Below are positions 16,513 through 25,741 of a DNA stretch of 39,407 nucleotides, one piece after another. Position 1 is the first letter of the stretch, and each line of letters begins with the position of its first letter. Under the pieces are notes generated by a model. It was not told the DNA's origin. It ran no database searches and worked only from the letters and a program-made list of their open reading frames with translations. The position numbers and the translations under genes were made by a program. The DNA comes from Spirochaetota bacterium (GTDB taxonomy: Bacteria; Spirochaetota; UBA4802; UBA5550), in contig JAKLIV010000013.1 of assembly GCA_022709405.1 (NCBI GenBank), forward strand, positions 1 to 39,407, given 5' to 3'.

Positions 16513-17343
16513 TTATTTTTTGGAAGGCTTCGGCCCCCGCATGGACGGAGATTTGTAGCTGCGCCTGCGGTTCATGTCGTATATGTACTTGATGCCTTTC
16601 ATGGTGAGCATGTCGTCATGGATGTTCGCGTGTCTGATGTTCCTGGAAATGGTTTCTCCTGATCCGCCGGTCAGGATTATCTTCATGTCGCGCCCGTATT
16701 CTTTGAGCAGCAGGTCGATGATGCCCTCGATCATCGAAATCCACCCGTAGAAGAATCCCGACTTCACCGCGTTGACCGTGTCCCTGCACACCAGGCTTTT
16801 CGGCTTTTCAAACAATACCTCGGGGAGCCGGGAAGTGCGCTGCGACAGGGCCCTTATCGTGGTGCCTATGCCCGGTGCGATCAGCCCGCCGTCGAAGGTG
16901 CCGTCCTCGAGGAGCACGCAGAACGTGGCGGCAGTGCCCAGGTCGATGATGATCGCGTTCCCGCCGTATTCCCTGTAAACAGCCTCTGCGTTTACGATGC
17001 GGTCGATGCCCAGCTCCGAGGGATCGTCATAGTTTATTTTTACGGTCAGCTTGCTCTTGTGGCTGATTTCGATCGCTCCCGCATTGAAGAATGTCATGGC
17101 CGCGTCGACGTACCGGGCGTTGATTTCGGGCGCCACGCTCGAAAAAATGAATCCGGAGACCCTGTCGGTTGACCCGGTTTCGGCGCGGTAGTCGTCGAGG
17201 TATCCCTCGATGAGTGTGCCCAGGTTTTCGGATGTGACGTCTTTCTGCGTCCCGAAAAGGAACGTATGATGGGGGACGGTTTCCTCTTCTCGGTAGATCC
17301 CCATCAGGGTGTTGGTGTTGCCGATGTCGAAACCCAGGATCAT
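16513..17343 (-). CDS. coaX: Type III pantothenate kinase
   Basis: This 276-residue enzyme phosphorylates pantothenate, the first step of coenzyme A synthesis. It belongs to the ASKHA fold: phosphate 1 motif GFDIGNTNT near the N-terminus, then SELGIDRIVNAEA, IDLGTAATF, and GGLIAPGIGTT. The C-terminus (NRRRSYKSPSMRGPKPSKK) is basic and variable. It starts 8 nt after the selB stop behind GGCGG, making it the last gene of the selC-selA-selB-coaX unit. The link to selenium is probably positional only. Type III kinases typically need a monovalent cation and are not inhibited by coenzyme A. Confidence 0.92.
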   Translation of the reverse strand: MILGFDIGNTNTLMGIYREEETVPHHTFLFGTQKDVTSENLGTLIEGYLDDYRAETGSTDRVSGFIFSSVAPEINARYVDAAMTFFNAGAIEISHKSKLTVKINYDDPSELGIDRIVNAEAVYREYGGNAIIIDLGTAATFCVLLEDGTFDGGLIAPGIGTTIRALSQRTSRLPEVLFEKPKSLVCRDTVNAVKSGFFYGWISMIEGIIDLLLKEYGRDMKIILTGGSGETISRNIRHANIHDDMLTMKGIKYIYDMNRRRSYKSPSMRGPKPSKK

Positions 17344-17351
17344 GTCGCCGC

Positions 17352-19175
17352 CTATGTCTTGATCCTGAAATCCCCGAGCCTTCTGACCAGGCCGTCGCGC
17401 TCGATGCGGTTGAGCAGCGGCAGGAGGTATTTTCTGGAAAGGCCCGACGCGTCCCTCGCCTCCTGGAGCGTGATCTTTTCCCTCGTGTCGAAGAGCTTCA
17501 TCACTGCCCCGGTCATGGCTTCGTAGGTTTTCTTGTGGTATATGATGTTGCCGTCGAGGCTCACCAGGAAGTTGAGCTTGATGAGCTCGCCGATTTCATG
17601 CTTCAGGCTTTTGTCGGCTATTTTATCGAGCTCGGCCCCTTCGGCGCCGGCAGCCTCGATGTCGGTCAGTATTTTTCTTTTGGCCGCGGGGAGGTTGTCC
17701 TCGGTGACGCTCGAACCGGAGAAATAGCGTCCTTCTTTTTCTATGACAGCGGTTTTTTCCATGACCCGGGACATCATGCTCCTGCATACTTCAAGGGGGA
17801 TTCCGGTCAGGTCGGATATTTCCTTGAGGTTCGGCCCTACCCTGGATTCGATCTCGCCGGCGATTGCGCGCGCCGCGGATTCGAAAAAAGCGGGTGTGAC
17901 CATGAAGGGGCCGAGGGCCACTGCGCGGCCGGCGGTGATGAGCTCATCCGCGGTTTTCTCGAGTTTTTTCGTTCCCAGCGGGAACCCCGCGACGAGTTCA
18001 TCGCGTTTGGCCCAGCCGTTGACCGACAGGATGAATTCCATCATTCCGGCCGCGTCCCCGGATTTCCTTTCGGCCAGAGCCTCCCTGATTATTTTTTTGT
18101 AGCGCCGGCTGTCGTATCCGGGAAGAAGCACGGTGCCGCCGCCCAGTACGCGGAATCCGCCGGGGCTGGTGAGGATGAATTTTTCGCCGGGATAGAAGAA
18201 CCAGGGCTCGTCGAGCCTGACGCGTGCGGCGAATGATTCCTGGCCGGAGTATTCCTCATCCATTAAAATGAGCTTTCCCTTGACCGACGCGGTTCCGACG
18301 AGAATTTCGATGCCGAGGTTGTTCTTGATTTCTTTCCTGCGTTCAAGGAGCTTCAGCTCTGCGATGATGTCGCCGGATTCGGCGAAAAAATTGTCCCTGA
18401 CCACGATGCTTCCCCTGCGGACCTCGTCGGTTCCTATGCCTGGAAGATTGAGGCCGGTGCGCTGCGAGGGGCTTCCCTCGTTCTGCTCGTGGTAATGGCT
18501 TTCGATTTTTTTGATCCGCGCGCCCTTGCGGCCCGGCAGAACGGTCACGTCGTCGTCCTCCCTGAACGCGCCGTTTTTCAGGGTGCCGGTCACCACGGTG
18601 CCGTGGCCCCTGGATGCGAAGACCCGGTCGACATACAGGTACGGCTTCCCCGCATCCGAGGCCTTCCTGAGCCTTCGCAGATTTTCGACTATGAGGTTTT
18701 TGAGGTTGTCGATGCCGTCCATCGTCCTCGACGATACTTTCGCGATGTCGGAACCGGCGTATGGCGTTCCCTCGAGCTTCTGACGGATTTCCTCCTCGAC
18801 CAGGTCGGCCATTTCGGCGTCCGCCAGATCGGTCTTGTTGATGACCGCGATCAGGCGCTCGATGCCGAGGAGCTGGAGCACCCTGAAATGGTCCTCGGTC
18901 TGGGGCATCCAGCCGTCGTCGGCCGCGACCACGAGCAGTCCCAGGTCGATCCCCCAGGCGCCCGCGACCATGTTCCGGATGAACCTTTCGTGTCCCGGCA
19001 CGTCGATAATGCTCACGGTCCCGAAGCGGGGATAATCGATGCTCGCGAATCCGATATCGATCGTCATTTCCCGCTCTTTTTCCTCGGGCAGCCGGTCGCA
19101 GTTCGTTCCGGTCAGCGCCTGGATGAGCGATGTTTTCCCGTGGTCGATATGTCCGGATGTGCCTACTATGTACAT
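17352..19175 (-). CDS. selB: Selenocysteine-specific elongation factor
   Basis: This 607-residue GTPase delivers selenocysteinyl-tRNA to the ribosome at UGA and recognises the SECIS hairpin. The N-terminal G domain shows GHIDHGKTSLI (G1), DVPGHERFIRNM (G3) and INKTDLAD (G4). EF-Tu-like beta-barrel domains follow, then winged-helix repeats at the C-terminus (for example TLQEARDASGLSRKYLLPLLNRIE) that bind the SECIS RNA. Its length is typical for bacterial SelB. It starts 4 nt after the selA stop, so coexpression is clear. It is needed for fdhA2. Confidence 0.95.
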   Translation of the reverse strand: MYIVGTSGHIDHGKTSLIQALTGTNCDRLPEEKEREMTIDIGFASIDYPRFGTVSIIDVPGHERFIRNMVAGAWGIDLGLLVVAADDGWMPQTEDHFRVLQLLGIERLIAVINKTDLADAEMADLVEEEIRQKLEGTPYAGSDIAKVSSRTMDGIDNLKNLIVENLRRLRKASDAGKPYLYVDRVFASRGHGTVVTGTLKNGAFREDDDVTVLPGRKGARIKKIESHYHEQNEGSPSQRTGLNLPGIGTDEVRRGSIVVRDNFFAESGDIIAELKLLERRKEIKNNLGIEILVGTASVKGKLILMDEEYSGQESFAARVRLDEPWFFYPGEKFILTSPGGFRVLGGGTVLLPGYDSRRYKKIIREALAERKSGDAAGMMEFILSVNGWAKRDELVAGFPLGTKKLEKTADELITAGRAVALGPFMVTPAFFESAARAIAGEIESRVGPNLKEISDLTGIPLEVCRSMMSRVMEKTAVIEKEGRYFSGSSVTEDNLPAAKRKILTDIEAAGAEGAELDKIADKSLKHEIGELIKLNFLVSLDGNIIYHKKTYEAMTGAVMKLFDTREKITLQEARDASGLSRKYLLPLLNRIERDGLVRRLGDFRIKT

Positions 19176-19179
19176 GCTT

Positions 19180-20565
19180 CTAACCGCAGAAATGCCGCAG
19201 GCAGGAATCTATCGAGCGCGCCAGATCGGTCAGGTCGCCGTCGAGCACGGTCGAAAAATCTATCGTGAACGAGTCGCGGGTTATGGCGCCCACCACGGGG
19301 GTCTTCTCTCGTATGAAAAACGAGTAGATGTCATCGGGCCTCGCACCGGGGATGTCGAATTTCAGCGCCACGCTCTCGATCTCGACATCGGGCATGGACC
19401 CGCCGCCGAAGGCGGATCCCGACCGTACTTTTTTCAGCAGGTCTTTTTTCGACGGGTGGCCGATTTTTTTCATGAGCCTCGATAGCCTGCATGGAGCGTC
19501 TTTCCGGCAGTTGCGGATGATGTTGCGCAGGGGGACCTGGTCCTCCCTGTCCTGGGAGTATTTCAGCAGGGTTTCCTGCAGCAGGTAATAGGTGACCTTG
19601 TCGACCCGTATCATCCGCATGAGCGGGTGCGCCCTGAGCGCCGAGATCAGGTTCGAACTCCCGGCAATTATTCCGGCCTGGGGCCCGCCGAGCAGCTTAT
19701 CGCCGCTGAAGCACACCAGGTCCATGCCCTGTGAAAGCTCCCAGGCCACGGTCGGTTCGGCCGGCCGGGGGAGGCCTGCGTCGGTGAGATTGCCGCTTCC
19801 GAGGTCGCGCACAACAAGGAGCCTCCCGTTCTTAAGCGAGGCGAGCCCGGCGAGGTCCGGCGATTCGGTGAATCCCCGGATGCGGAAGTTCGACTGGTGC
19901 GCGGAAAAGATCATGGCCGTGCGCTCCGATATGGCTGAACGGAAATCCTGAAGGCTGGTTATGTTTGTCGTGCCGACCTCGACGAGTTCGGCCCCGGTCT
20001 CCTTCATTATGTCCGGTATCCTGAATCCGCCGCCGATCTGTACGAGCTCGCCCCTGGACACGAGCACCTCTTTTCCGCGAGCAAGGCAGTTGAGAATGAG
20101 GAAAACGCTCGATGCGTTGTTGTTGACGATGAGGGCGTCCTCCGCGCCGGTGAGCTCGCAGATCAGCTCCTCGGCGAATCCGCCCCTGCGGCCCCGCCTT
20201 TGGGAGGGCAGGTGCAGCTCGAGGTTGCAGTAACCCGACAATTCATGCGCGAGGCCCCGCAGGGCTTCCGGTGAAAGCGGCGACCTTCCCAGGTTCGTGT
20301 GGATCATGATTCCGGTGCCGTTGATGACCTTCTGGAGCTTCTCGAGCCGTTTTTCGCCGCATCTGCGCAGGATCGCCGGCAGAAGCGAATCGGCATCGGC
20401 TGTCTTTCCTTCGGCGATGTTTCTTCTGAGCTTATCGGTCTCCTGCCTGATGATTTTTACCGTGATGCCGCGGCCGATCACGGGAATATAGCCCGCGATA
20501 TCGTCGTTCTGAAGGAGCTTCTCGACCTGGGGGATGCTCCTGAGGATGTTCGCCGTGTCTGTCAT
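19180..20565 (-). CDS. selA: L-seryl-tRNA(Sec) selenium transferase
   Basis: This 461-residue pyridoxal-phosphate enzyme converts seryl-tRNA(Sec) to selenocysteinyl-tRNA(Sec) using selenophosphate. K290, in CFSGDKLLGGPQAG, is the expected Schiff-base lysine. Other family motifs are NGTGIMIHTNLGRSPLS and VNNNASSVFLIL. The N-terminal helices (SIPQVEKLL) match the tRNA-binding domain, and the length fits the family. The ATG at 20565 lies only 43 nt after the 3' end of tRNA-Sec, on the same strand. No strong ribosome binding site is visible. Selenophosphate synthetase (selD) is not in the window. Confidence 0.96.
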   Translation of the reverse strand: MTDTANILRSIPQVEKLLQNDDIAGYIPVIGRGITVKIIRQETDKLRRNIAEGKTADADSLLPAILRRCGEKRLEKLQKVINGTGIMIHTNLGRSPLSPEALRGLAHELSGYCNLELHLPSQRRGRRGGFAEELICELTGAEDALIVNNNASSVFLILNCLARGKEVLVSRGELVQIGGGFRIPDIMKETGAELVEVGTTNITSLQDFRSAISERTAMIFSAHQSNFRIRGFTESPDLAGLASLKNGRLLVVRDLGSGNLTDAGLPRPAEPTVAWELSQGMDLVCFSGDKLLGGPQAGIIAGSSNLISALRAHPLMRMIRVDKVTYYLLQETLLKYSQDREDQVPLRNIIRNCRKDAPCRLSRLMKKIGHPSKKDLLKKVRSGSAFGGGSMPDVEIESVALKFDIPGARPDDIYSFFIREKTPVVGAITRDSFTIDFSTVLDGDLTDLARSIDSCLRHFCG

Positions 20566-20608
20566 TTTATGCCGGGTTGATGTAAGTTGAAACGCCGTGA
20601 TATTAATT

Positions 20609-20698
20609 CGGAAGGGGCAGGAATCGAACCTGCCGCTGCAATAAATTACAGCCTACGGTTTTGAAGACCGCGAAGACCACCAGATCTCATCCTCTTCC
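20609..20698 (-). tRNA. selC: tRNA-Sec (anticodon UCA)
   Basis: The 90-nt tRNA has the anticodon loop CUUCAAA (anticodon UCA) on a GCGGU/ACCGU stem, a six-pair D stem with a four-base UGGU loop, a seven-pair variable arm closed by UUUA (GCUGUAA/UUGCAGC), and a GCAGG-UUCGAUU-CCUGC T arm. The discriminator is G and CCA is not encoded. The acceptor is irregular: 5' GGAAGAGG faces 3' CCCUUCC, so A6 is either bulged (7+5 pairs) or mispaired with C (8+4). The usual bacterial total is 8+5. Confidence 0.95.
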
Positions 20699-20791
20699 AT
20701 ATCGAACGGTTCCGGTCACCCCTGCCGTCGTTAAGGAGTTCTGCGGCGAAGTTCGGAATATCGATGCTATCATCAGGGTTGCAACTGTCGT

Positions 20792-20821
20792 ATTTTAGCA
20801 ATTATTTTTTTTCTTTGTCAA
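20792..20821 (-). promoter_or_regulatory. Promoter of the selC-selA-selB-coaX unit
   Basis: On the minus strand TTGACA (20816-20821) is followed after 18 nt by TAAAAT (20792-20797), which is preceded by TGC, an extended -10 feature. Transcription would start near 20785, about 87 nt before the tRNA. No other good promoter was seen before selA, so the tRNA and mRNA probably share it. Confidence 0.65.
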
Positions 20822-20936
20822 TTCTTTTCATTGATCGCCTGAGGGTAATGTTCTTGCATTAAATGCCCCACCTGTGAAAAAATGGCATCATCACGCCTTC
20901 GGGTACTGAAGAGCAACGCTTCCCGGGAGTGTTTAT

Positions 20937-22733
20937 ATGAAAAACGTGCACCTCGTCCGTGTTTTTGAAGAGCAGGTGAGGAAATATGGCGCCAGGAACT
21001 TCATGAATTACCTGGATGGAGGGAAATGGGTCGAGCTTTCGTGGGCGCAGGCCGGCGAGAAAGTGCATGCTCTGGCCGGGGCTCTCGTCGAGCTTGGAGT
21101 GGCCGAGCAGGAAAACATCGGCATCTTTTCGCAGAACAGGCCCGAATGGACGATAGCCGATCTGGGCACTCAGAGGGCCGGTGCGGTATCGGCCACGATA
21201 TATCCCAACGAGAGCTCCAGGCACGTGGAGTACATCCTCAACGACGCCGAGATCCGGACCATTTTCGTGGGCGACCAGGAGCAGTATGACATTATCATGG
21301 ATATAATGGCCCGCTCCCCCCGTATCATCAAGGTCATCGTATTCAACGAGCGCGTCAAGATCGAAAAGTCCGAGAAGATCGTGTATTTTTCGGATTTTCT
21401 CGAGGCCGGCAGGAGAAGCAGCCACGAAAAGGAAATCCAGGAACGCATGGCGCGGATGTCCATGGACGATCTCATGACCCTGATCTATACCTCGGGCACC
21501 ACGGGTGAGCCCAAGGGCGTGATGCTCACTTTTTCCAACATGGCTTTCCAGGCGCGCGCGCACGATCTCAGACTGCCTGACCTGACCGAGGACGATGTAT
21601 CGCTCTGCTATCTTCCGCTTTCCCATGTGCTCGAGCGGATGTGGACACTGTACTGCATGCACCGGGGGCTCAGGTTTTTTTATCTCGACGACCCTTCCAA
21701 GATCGTCGACTATATTCAGGAAGTCAAGCCCACGGTCATGTGCATCGTTCCGCGCTTTGCAGAGAAGATCTACGCCGTCATACACAAGCGCCTCGAGGAA
21801 GCTTCGTCGATTGAAAAGAAGATATTTGCCTTTTCAATAAAGTCCGGCAGGGACTATCACCTCAGGATAAAGGATGAGCGCTTCGTTTCGCCCTTGTTGA
21901 GCTTGCGCTACCGCATTGCCGAAAGCGTGGTGCTTCGTAAAATGAGGATGCTCACCGGCGGCAGGATCAAATTCATGCCGTGCGCAGGCGCGCCCCTGGC
22001 GCAGGAAGTCGAGGAGTTCTTTTATTCGATCGGGGTATTCATCCTTCATGGATACGGCCTGACCGAGTCGTCCGCAACGGCGACGTGCCACGAATTCCGT
22101 CATTTCAAGTTCGGGACCGTGGGCAAGCCACTTTCCGGCGTTGAAATAAGGATCGACGACGAGAGCGGGGAGATACTCGTACGCGGTGGCAACATCATGA
22201 AGGGATACTACCGCAAGCCGGCGGAGACCGCAGCCGCCTTCACCGGCGACGGATTCCTGAAAACGGGAGACGGGGGGATCTTCGACGAGAACGGCGAGCT
22301 TCGCATAACGGACAGGATAAAGGAGATCATGAAAACGTCCGGGGGCAAGTATATCGCCCCGCAGAACATCGAGGGCGCGCTGAACAGGGACAGGTTCATC
22401 GAACAGTCGGTCGTTTGCGGCGACGGCAGGAAATACGTTTCGGCGCTGATTGTCCCCGATTATTCGGCTCTCAGGGAATTCGCCCGTGAAAACAAGATAG
22501 AATACACCGAATTGAAAGACCTCCTCGCACGCAAAGAAATCGTCGACCTGTACGCCGCACGCATCGAGCACTGCACCGCGCTTTTCGCGCGTTTTGAAAA
22601 GATAAAAAGGTTTTCCCTTATTCCCGATCCGCTCACAGTGGAAAACGGGGAGATAACCGTTACCCAGAGGATACGAAGAAAGGTCGTCGAGGATAAATAC
22701 GCTGACATCATCGACGCAATGTACGCCGATTAA
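20937..22733 (+). CDS. Long-chain acyl-CoA synthetase (AMP-forming)
   Basis: This 598-residue enzyme activates fatty acids to acyl-CoA through an acyl-adenylate. Motifs appear in order: the P-loop-like IYTSGTTGEPKGVML, LPLSHVLERMW, HGYGLTESSATAT, LKTGDGG (the ATP-binding aspartate), and DRIKEIMKTSGGKYIAPQNIE (the C-terminal hinge). It resembles the FadD15-type long-chain family used by many anaerobes and spirochaetes. No signal peptide; peripheral membrane association is usual. The start follows GGGAGTG. No beta-oxidation gene is adjacent, so its use for degradation or for lipid recycling cannot be told. Confidence 0.9.
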   Translation: MKNVHLVRVFEEQVRKYGARNFMNYLDGGKWVELSWAQAGEKVHALAGALVELGVAEQENIGIFSQNRPEWTIADLGTQRAGAVSATIYPNESSRHVEYILNDAEIRTIFVGDQEQYDIIMDIMARSPRIIKVIVFNERVKIEKSEKIVYFSDFLEAGRRSSHEKEIQERMARMSMDDLMTLIYTSGTTGEPKGVMLTFSNMAFQARAHDLRLPDLTEDDVSLCYLPLSHVLERMWTLYCMHRGLRFFYLDDPSKIVDYIQEVKPTVMCIVPRFAEKIYAVIHKRLEEASSIEKKIFAFSIKSGRDYHLRIKDERFVSPLLSLRYRIAESVVLRKMRMLTGGRIKFMPCAGAPLAQEVEEFFYSIGVFILHGYGLTESSATATCHEFRHFKFGTVGKPLSGVEIRIDDESGEILVRGGNIMKGYYRKPAETAAAFTGDGFLKTGDGGIFDENGELRITDRIKEIMKTSGGKYIAPQNIEGALNRDRFIEQSVVCGDGRKYVSALIVPDYSALREFARENKIEYTELKDLLARKEIVDLYAARIEHCTALFARFEKIKRFSLIPDPLTVENGEITVTQRIRRKVVEDKYADIIDAMYAD

Positions 22734-22975
22734 ACCGTCCGGCCGCAACCTGCAACTCAAAATCCATAAGTTTTTGCAACTCATCGGTGTATCTCGCTGT
22801 CTTTTTGTTTTGTAATCCTCTTTTTTTACAATCAGGATAATCCCATGCGGACGAACTCTCTTCCCCAAATCGACAGCTCTGAAAAAGCGAATCGGATCGC
22901 TGCGGCAAGAATGGCGCCGGGAATGACGGTCCGCCCGGAAACTGCGCCCGCAGGAAATCGTGCAGGGAGGCAGTC

Positions 22976-24736
22976 ATGACCGCAAAAAGAAATATCCTGC
23001 TCGTGTATCCGGAAATACCGGTGACTTACTGGAGCTTCGATCATGCATTGAAGTTCGTGGGCCGACGCTCACTGATGCCGCCGCTCGGCCTGCTCACGGT
23101 TGCCGCCATGCTGCCGGCCGGGTACGCGGTCAGGCTGGTCGACATGAACATACGGCCGTTGAAACAGGCCGAGATCGAGTGGGCCGACCTGGTCATGGTG
23201 TCCGCAATGATAGTGCAGAAAAAATCATTTACGGAAGTCGTGGAAATGTGCGCCAGGGCCGGGACCCCCGTGGCCGCCGGCGGGCCGTATCCCACCTCAA
23301 GCCATGAATCTATCAGGGGCGTCGATCACTTCATCCTCAACGAGGCGGAGATCACGCTGTCTTCCTTTATAAAAGACTACGAGGCCGGTTGTGCCGGGAA
23401 GGTGTATTCAAGCCCGGTGAAGCCCGATCTCTCATCGTCGCCTGTTCCGCGTTTCGACCTGCTTGACATGAATGCCTACGGCTCGATGGCGGTCCAGACG
23501 TCCCGCGGGTGTCCGTTCAAGTGCGAGTTCTGCGACATTATCGAGATGTTCGGCAGAGTGCCGCGTTATAAAAGCCCGGATCGCTTTTTGGCCGAGCTTG
23601 ACGCCATGTACGTCATGGGCTATCGCGGCCCGGTATTCATCGTTGACGACAATTTCATCGGAAATAAAACGGCCGTAAAAGAGCTCCTCAGGGCGCTTAT
23701 TTCGTGGCAGAACGCAAGGGGCCGCCCGTTTTCATTTTTCACCGAGGCGAGCATCAATCTCGCCGGTGACGAAGAGCTGATGAACCTCATGTGCGCGGCC
23801 GGGATCGACATGGTGTTCATCGGCATCGAAACTCCGGAAGTCGATTCCCTGAAGGAGGCCGGCAAGTCGCAGAACGTCGGAGAAGACCTGCTCGAATCGG
23901 TGATGAGAATACAACGCAGGGGAATCGAGGTCATGGGCGGTTTCATACTCGGATTTGACAGCGACAGAAATGACATCTTCCAGCGGCAGATCGACTTCAT
24001 CCAGTGCGCGGCAATCCCGCTGGCCATGGTCGGGATTCTGATCGCGCTGCCCGGAACACGGCTTTACCGGAGGCTCGAGCTCGAAGGCCGCATTATCGGG
24101 GAGAGCTCGGGCAACAATACCCATGTGCTCGAGACGAATTTCCGCACCGCAATGCCCCCGAGCAGGTTGATAGCCGGGTACAGGAGGGTCATATCCGCAA
24201 TCTACAGCCCCGGCAATTATTTCAGCCGCTGCATCGATCTTCTCAAGCGGCTGCCCGGGCGTTCCTCTCATGAAAGAATCCGCTTGTCATATGTGCGCGC
24301 CTTCCTGCTTTCCCTGGTCACGCAGACATTTTCCGGATACGGGTTTCAGTATCTGAAATACCTTGCAAGATCGCTCTGCGTCGCACCCGGCCGGTTTGTC
24401 GACGCTGTCAATCTGGCCGTCAAGGGCCACCATTTTTTTAAAATTACCGCTGAAATAACCAGTATGGGCGTATTCCTGAACATGGTCGAGAACTGCGAGG
24501 CCGACCTGTGCCGCAGGTTCGCCGAGATATCGCGCCTGAAAAGGCATGATTCAGCGTTCGCGATTAAAAGAACCGGAAGAAAATACATTTTTGCGATGAG
24601 GAGATGCTATCTGACACTGTGCAGGGAGTCCCGGGTCATGGTGAAGCAGAGATATCGCGCGGCGGTAAAGGCGTGCCGTTCGATTACGATGGATTACTCG
24701 GCGAGGACGAGGGATGCGTCGGGCATGGCCGCGTAA
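22976..24736 (+). CDS. B12-binding-domain radical SAM protein (DUF4070 type)
   Basis: This 586-residue protein has an N-terminal cobalamin-binding-like domain (residues about 1-130, PPLGLLTVAAMLP and LVDMNIRPL), then a radical SAM core with C179-x3-C183-x2-C186 (SRGCPFKCEFCDII), TEASINLA, IGIETP and MGGFILGFD. The C-terminal 200 residues are helical and match the DUF4070-type tail. Family members include hopanoid C-2 methylase HpnP, with similar PPLGL and LVD motifs, but no hopanoid genes are nearby, so a methylase role is not assigned. The start follows GGGAGG. It is cytoplasmic. Confidence 0.8.
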   Translation: MTAKRNILLVYPEIPVTYWSFDHALKFVGRRSLMPPLGLLTVAAMLPAGYAVRLVDMNIRPLKQAEIEWADLVMVSAMIVQKKSFTEVVEMCARAGTPVAAGGPYPTSSHESIRGVDHFILNEAEITLSSFIKDYEAGCAGKVYSSPVKPDLSSSPVPRFDLLDMNAYGSMAVQTSRGCPFKCEFCDIIEMFGRVPRYKSPDRFLAELDAMYVMGYRGPVFIVDDNFIGNKTAVKELLRALISWQNARGRPFSFFTEASINLAGDEELMNLMCAAGIDMVFIGIETPEVDSLKEAGKSQNVGEDLLESVMRIQRRGIEVMGGFILGFDSDRNDIFQRQIDFIQCAAIPLAMVGILIALPGTRLYRRLELEGRIIGESSGNNTHVLETNFRTAMPPSRLIAGYRRVISAIYSPGNYFSRCIDLLKRLPGRSSHERIRLSYVRAFLLSLVTQTFSGYGFQYLKYLARSLCVAPGRFVDAVNLAVKGHHFFKITAEITSMGVFLNMVENCEADLCRRFAEISRLKRHDSAFAIKRTGRKYIFAMRRCYLTLCRESRVMVKQRYRAAVKACRSITMDYSARTRDASGMAA

Positions 24737-24843
24737 AGGGGCCGGTAAAAAGTGATTTACTTAAAACAGGTCGCAAGCGAAAATGCTGTAAGGGTCGCGG
24801 ACCCTGTGAAGCAGTCATCTGTAATTGTGATAAGGAGGAATGC

Positions 24844-25200
24844 ATGCCTTCAACTGCCGCCCAGATCATCGTGACGATCATTCCCATTGTGGGGATTGTT
24901 TTCGGGTGCCTCGTGATTTTTTTCTTCTTGTTCTGGAACCACAAGCAGAAAGTACTCCTCATAGAAAAGGGGCTGTACAAAAAAGCCGATTTCGATCTTG
25001 ACGCGTTCAGCCTTTTTGCCGGCCTGCTCCTGACGTGCATCGGCGCGAGCCTTCTCCTGTTCTTTTTTGTCATGCAGGGATTCAGCTATGGCGTGCTCAG
25101 CGGGCTCATTCCCCTTGCCACGGGAATCGGGCTCATCATATATTTCTCGGTGAGAATGCTTATAAAGAAGAAGAATGATGAAAAAAGACCAGGTGCCTGA
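24844..25200 (+). CDS. Small DUF6249-like membrane protein
   Basis: This 118-residue protein has three hydrophobic segments (residues about 7-30, 54-77 and 83-103). Between the first two is NHKQKVLLIEKGLYKK, resembling the KEK..LIEKG signature of DUF6249 proteins, which are often encoded beside sigma factors. The start at 24844 follows AAGGAGG at 5 nt; the frame continues upstream but without a site. The gene overlaps the ECF sigma gene by 26 nt, so they are expressed together. Role unknown; sensing or modulating the sigma system is a reasonable inference. Confidence 0.65.
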   Translation: MPSTAAQIIVTIIPIVGIVFGCLVIFFFLFWNHKQKVLLIEKGLYKKADFDLDAFSLFAGLLLTCIGASLLLFFFVMQGFSYGVLSGLIPLATGIGLIIYFSVRMLIKKKNDEKRPGA

Positions 25201-25741
25201 TGAAATTCTGATAAAGCAGGTTATCCTGGGCGAAACATCATCCTACAGGGAAATCGTCGAGCGCTACCAGAAGCAGATTTACGGCATAGGGATGAGGTTT
25301 TTCAAAAATTATGAGGATTCCTGCGATTTCGTTCAGGAGGTTTTCATCAGGGCCTACAATAACCTGAAAACGTTCAAGGGAAGCGCTCCTTTCAAGCACT
25401 GGCTGACCCGGATCGCTTATAATTTCGGGATCAATCAGATACAGGGGACGAAGCCGGAAAGCGATGTGTCCTGCTGCGTGGTTCCGGCAAGGGAAAGTTC
25501 TCCCGAGGAATCCCACCTGACAGAGGAGGTCCGGGTTCTTTTGAGGGACGCCATTGACGGGCTTCCCGAGCGTTACCGGCTGTCGGTTGACCTTTATTTT
25601 TTTATGGGGCTGACATACAAGGAAATCAATGAAATTACCGGCGTGCCGGTAAACACCATAAAGTCCGATGTGCTCAGGGCGAAGCAGATACTGCGGGATT
25701 CCCTGAAGGGCACGATCGCGGAGGATTATCATGAGATATGA
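25175..25741 (+). CDS. ECF-type RNA polymerase sigma factor
   Basis: This 188-residue protein carries sigma region 2 (DSCDFVQEVFIRAYNNLKTF then PFKHWLTRIAYN) and region 4 (LPERYRLSVDLYFFMGLTY then GVPVNTIKSDVLRAKQIL), with the short spacer typical of extracytoplasmic-function sigmas of the RpoE group. It would direct RNA polymerase to a small regulon. Its start lies within the upstream membrane-protein gene, and its 3' end overlaps the next gene by 11 nt. ATG at 25178 is an equal start. No autoregulated promoter was identified. Confidence 0.92.
   Translation: MMKKDQVPDEILIKQVILGETSSYREIVERYQKQIYGIGMRFFKNYEDSCDFVQEVFIRAYNNLKTFKGSAPFKHWLTRIAYNFGINQIQGTKPESDVSCCVVPARESSPEESHLTEEVRVLLRDAIDGLPERYRLSVDLYFFMGLTYKEINEITGVPVNTIKSDVLRAKQILRDSLKGTIAEDYHEI

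Noticed and set aside
24760..24838. Possible riboswitch before the DUF6249-like gene
   Set aside because: A hairpin AGGGTC-GCG-GACCCT (24791-24805) is present, but I could not match any known riboswitch core.
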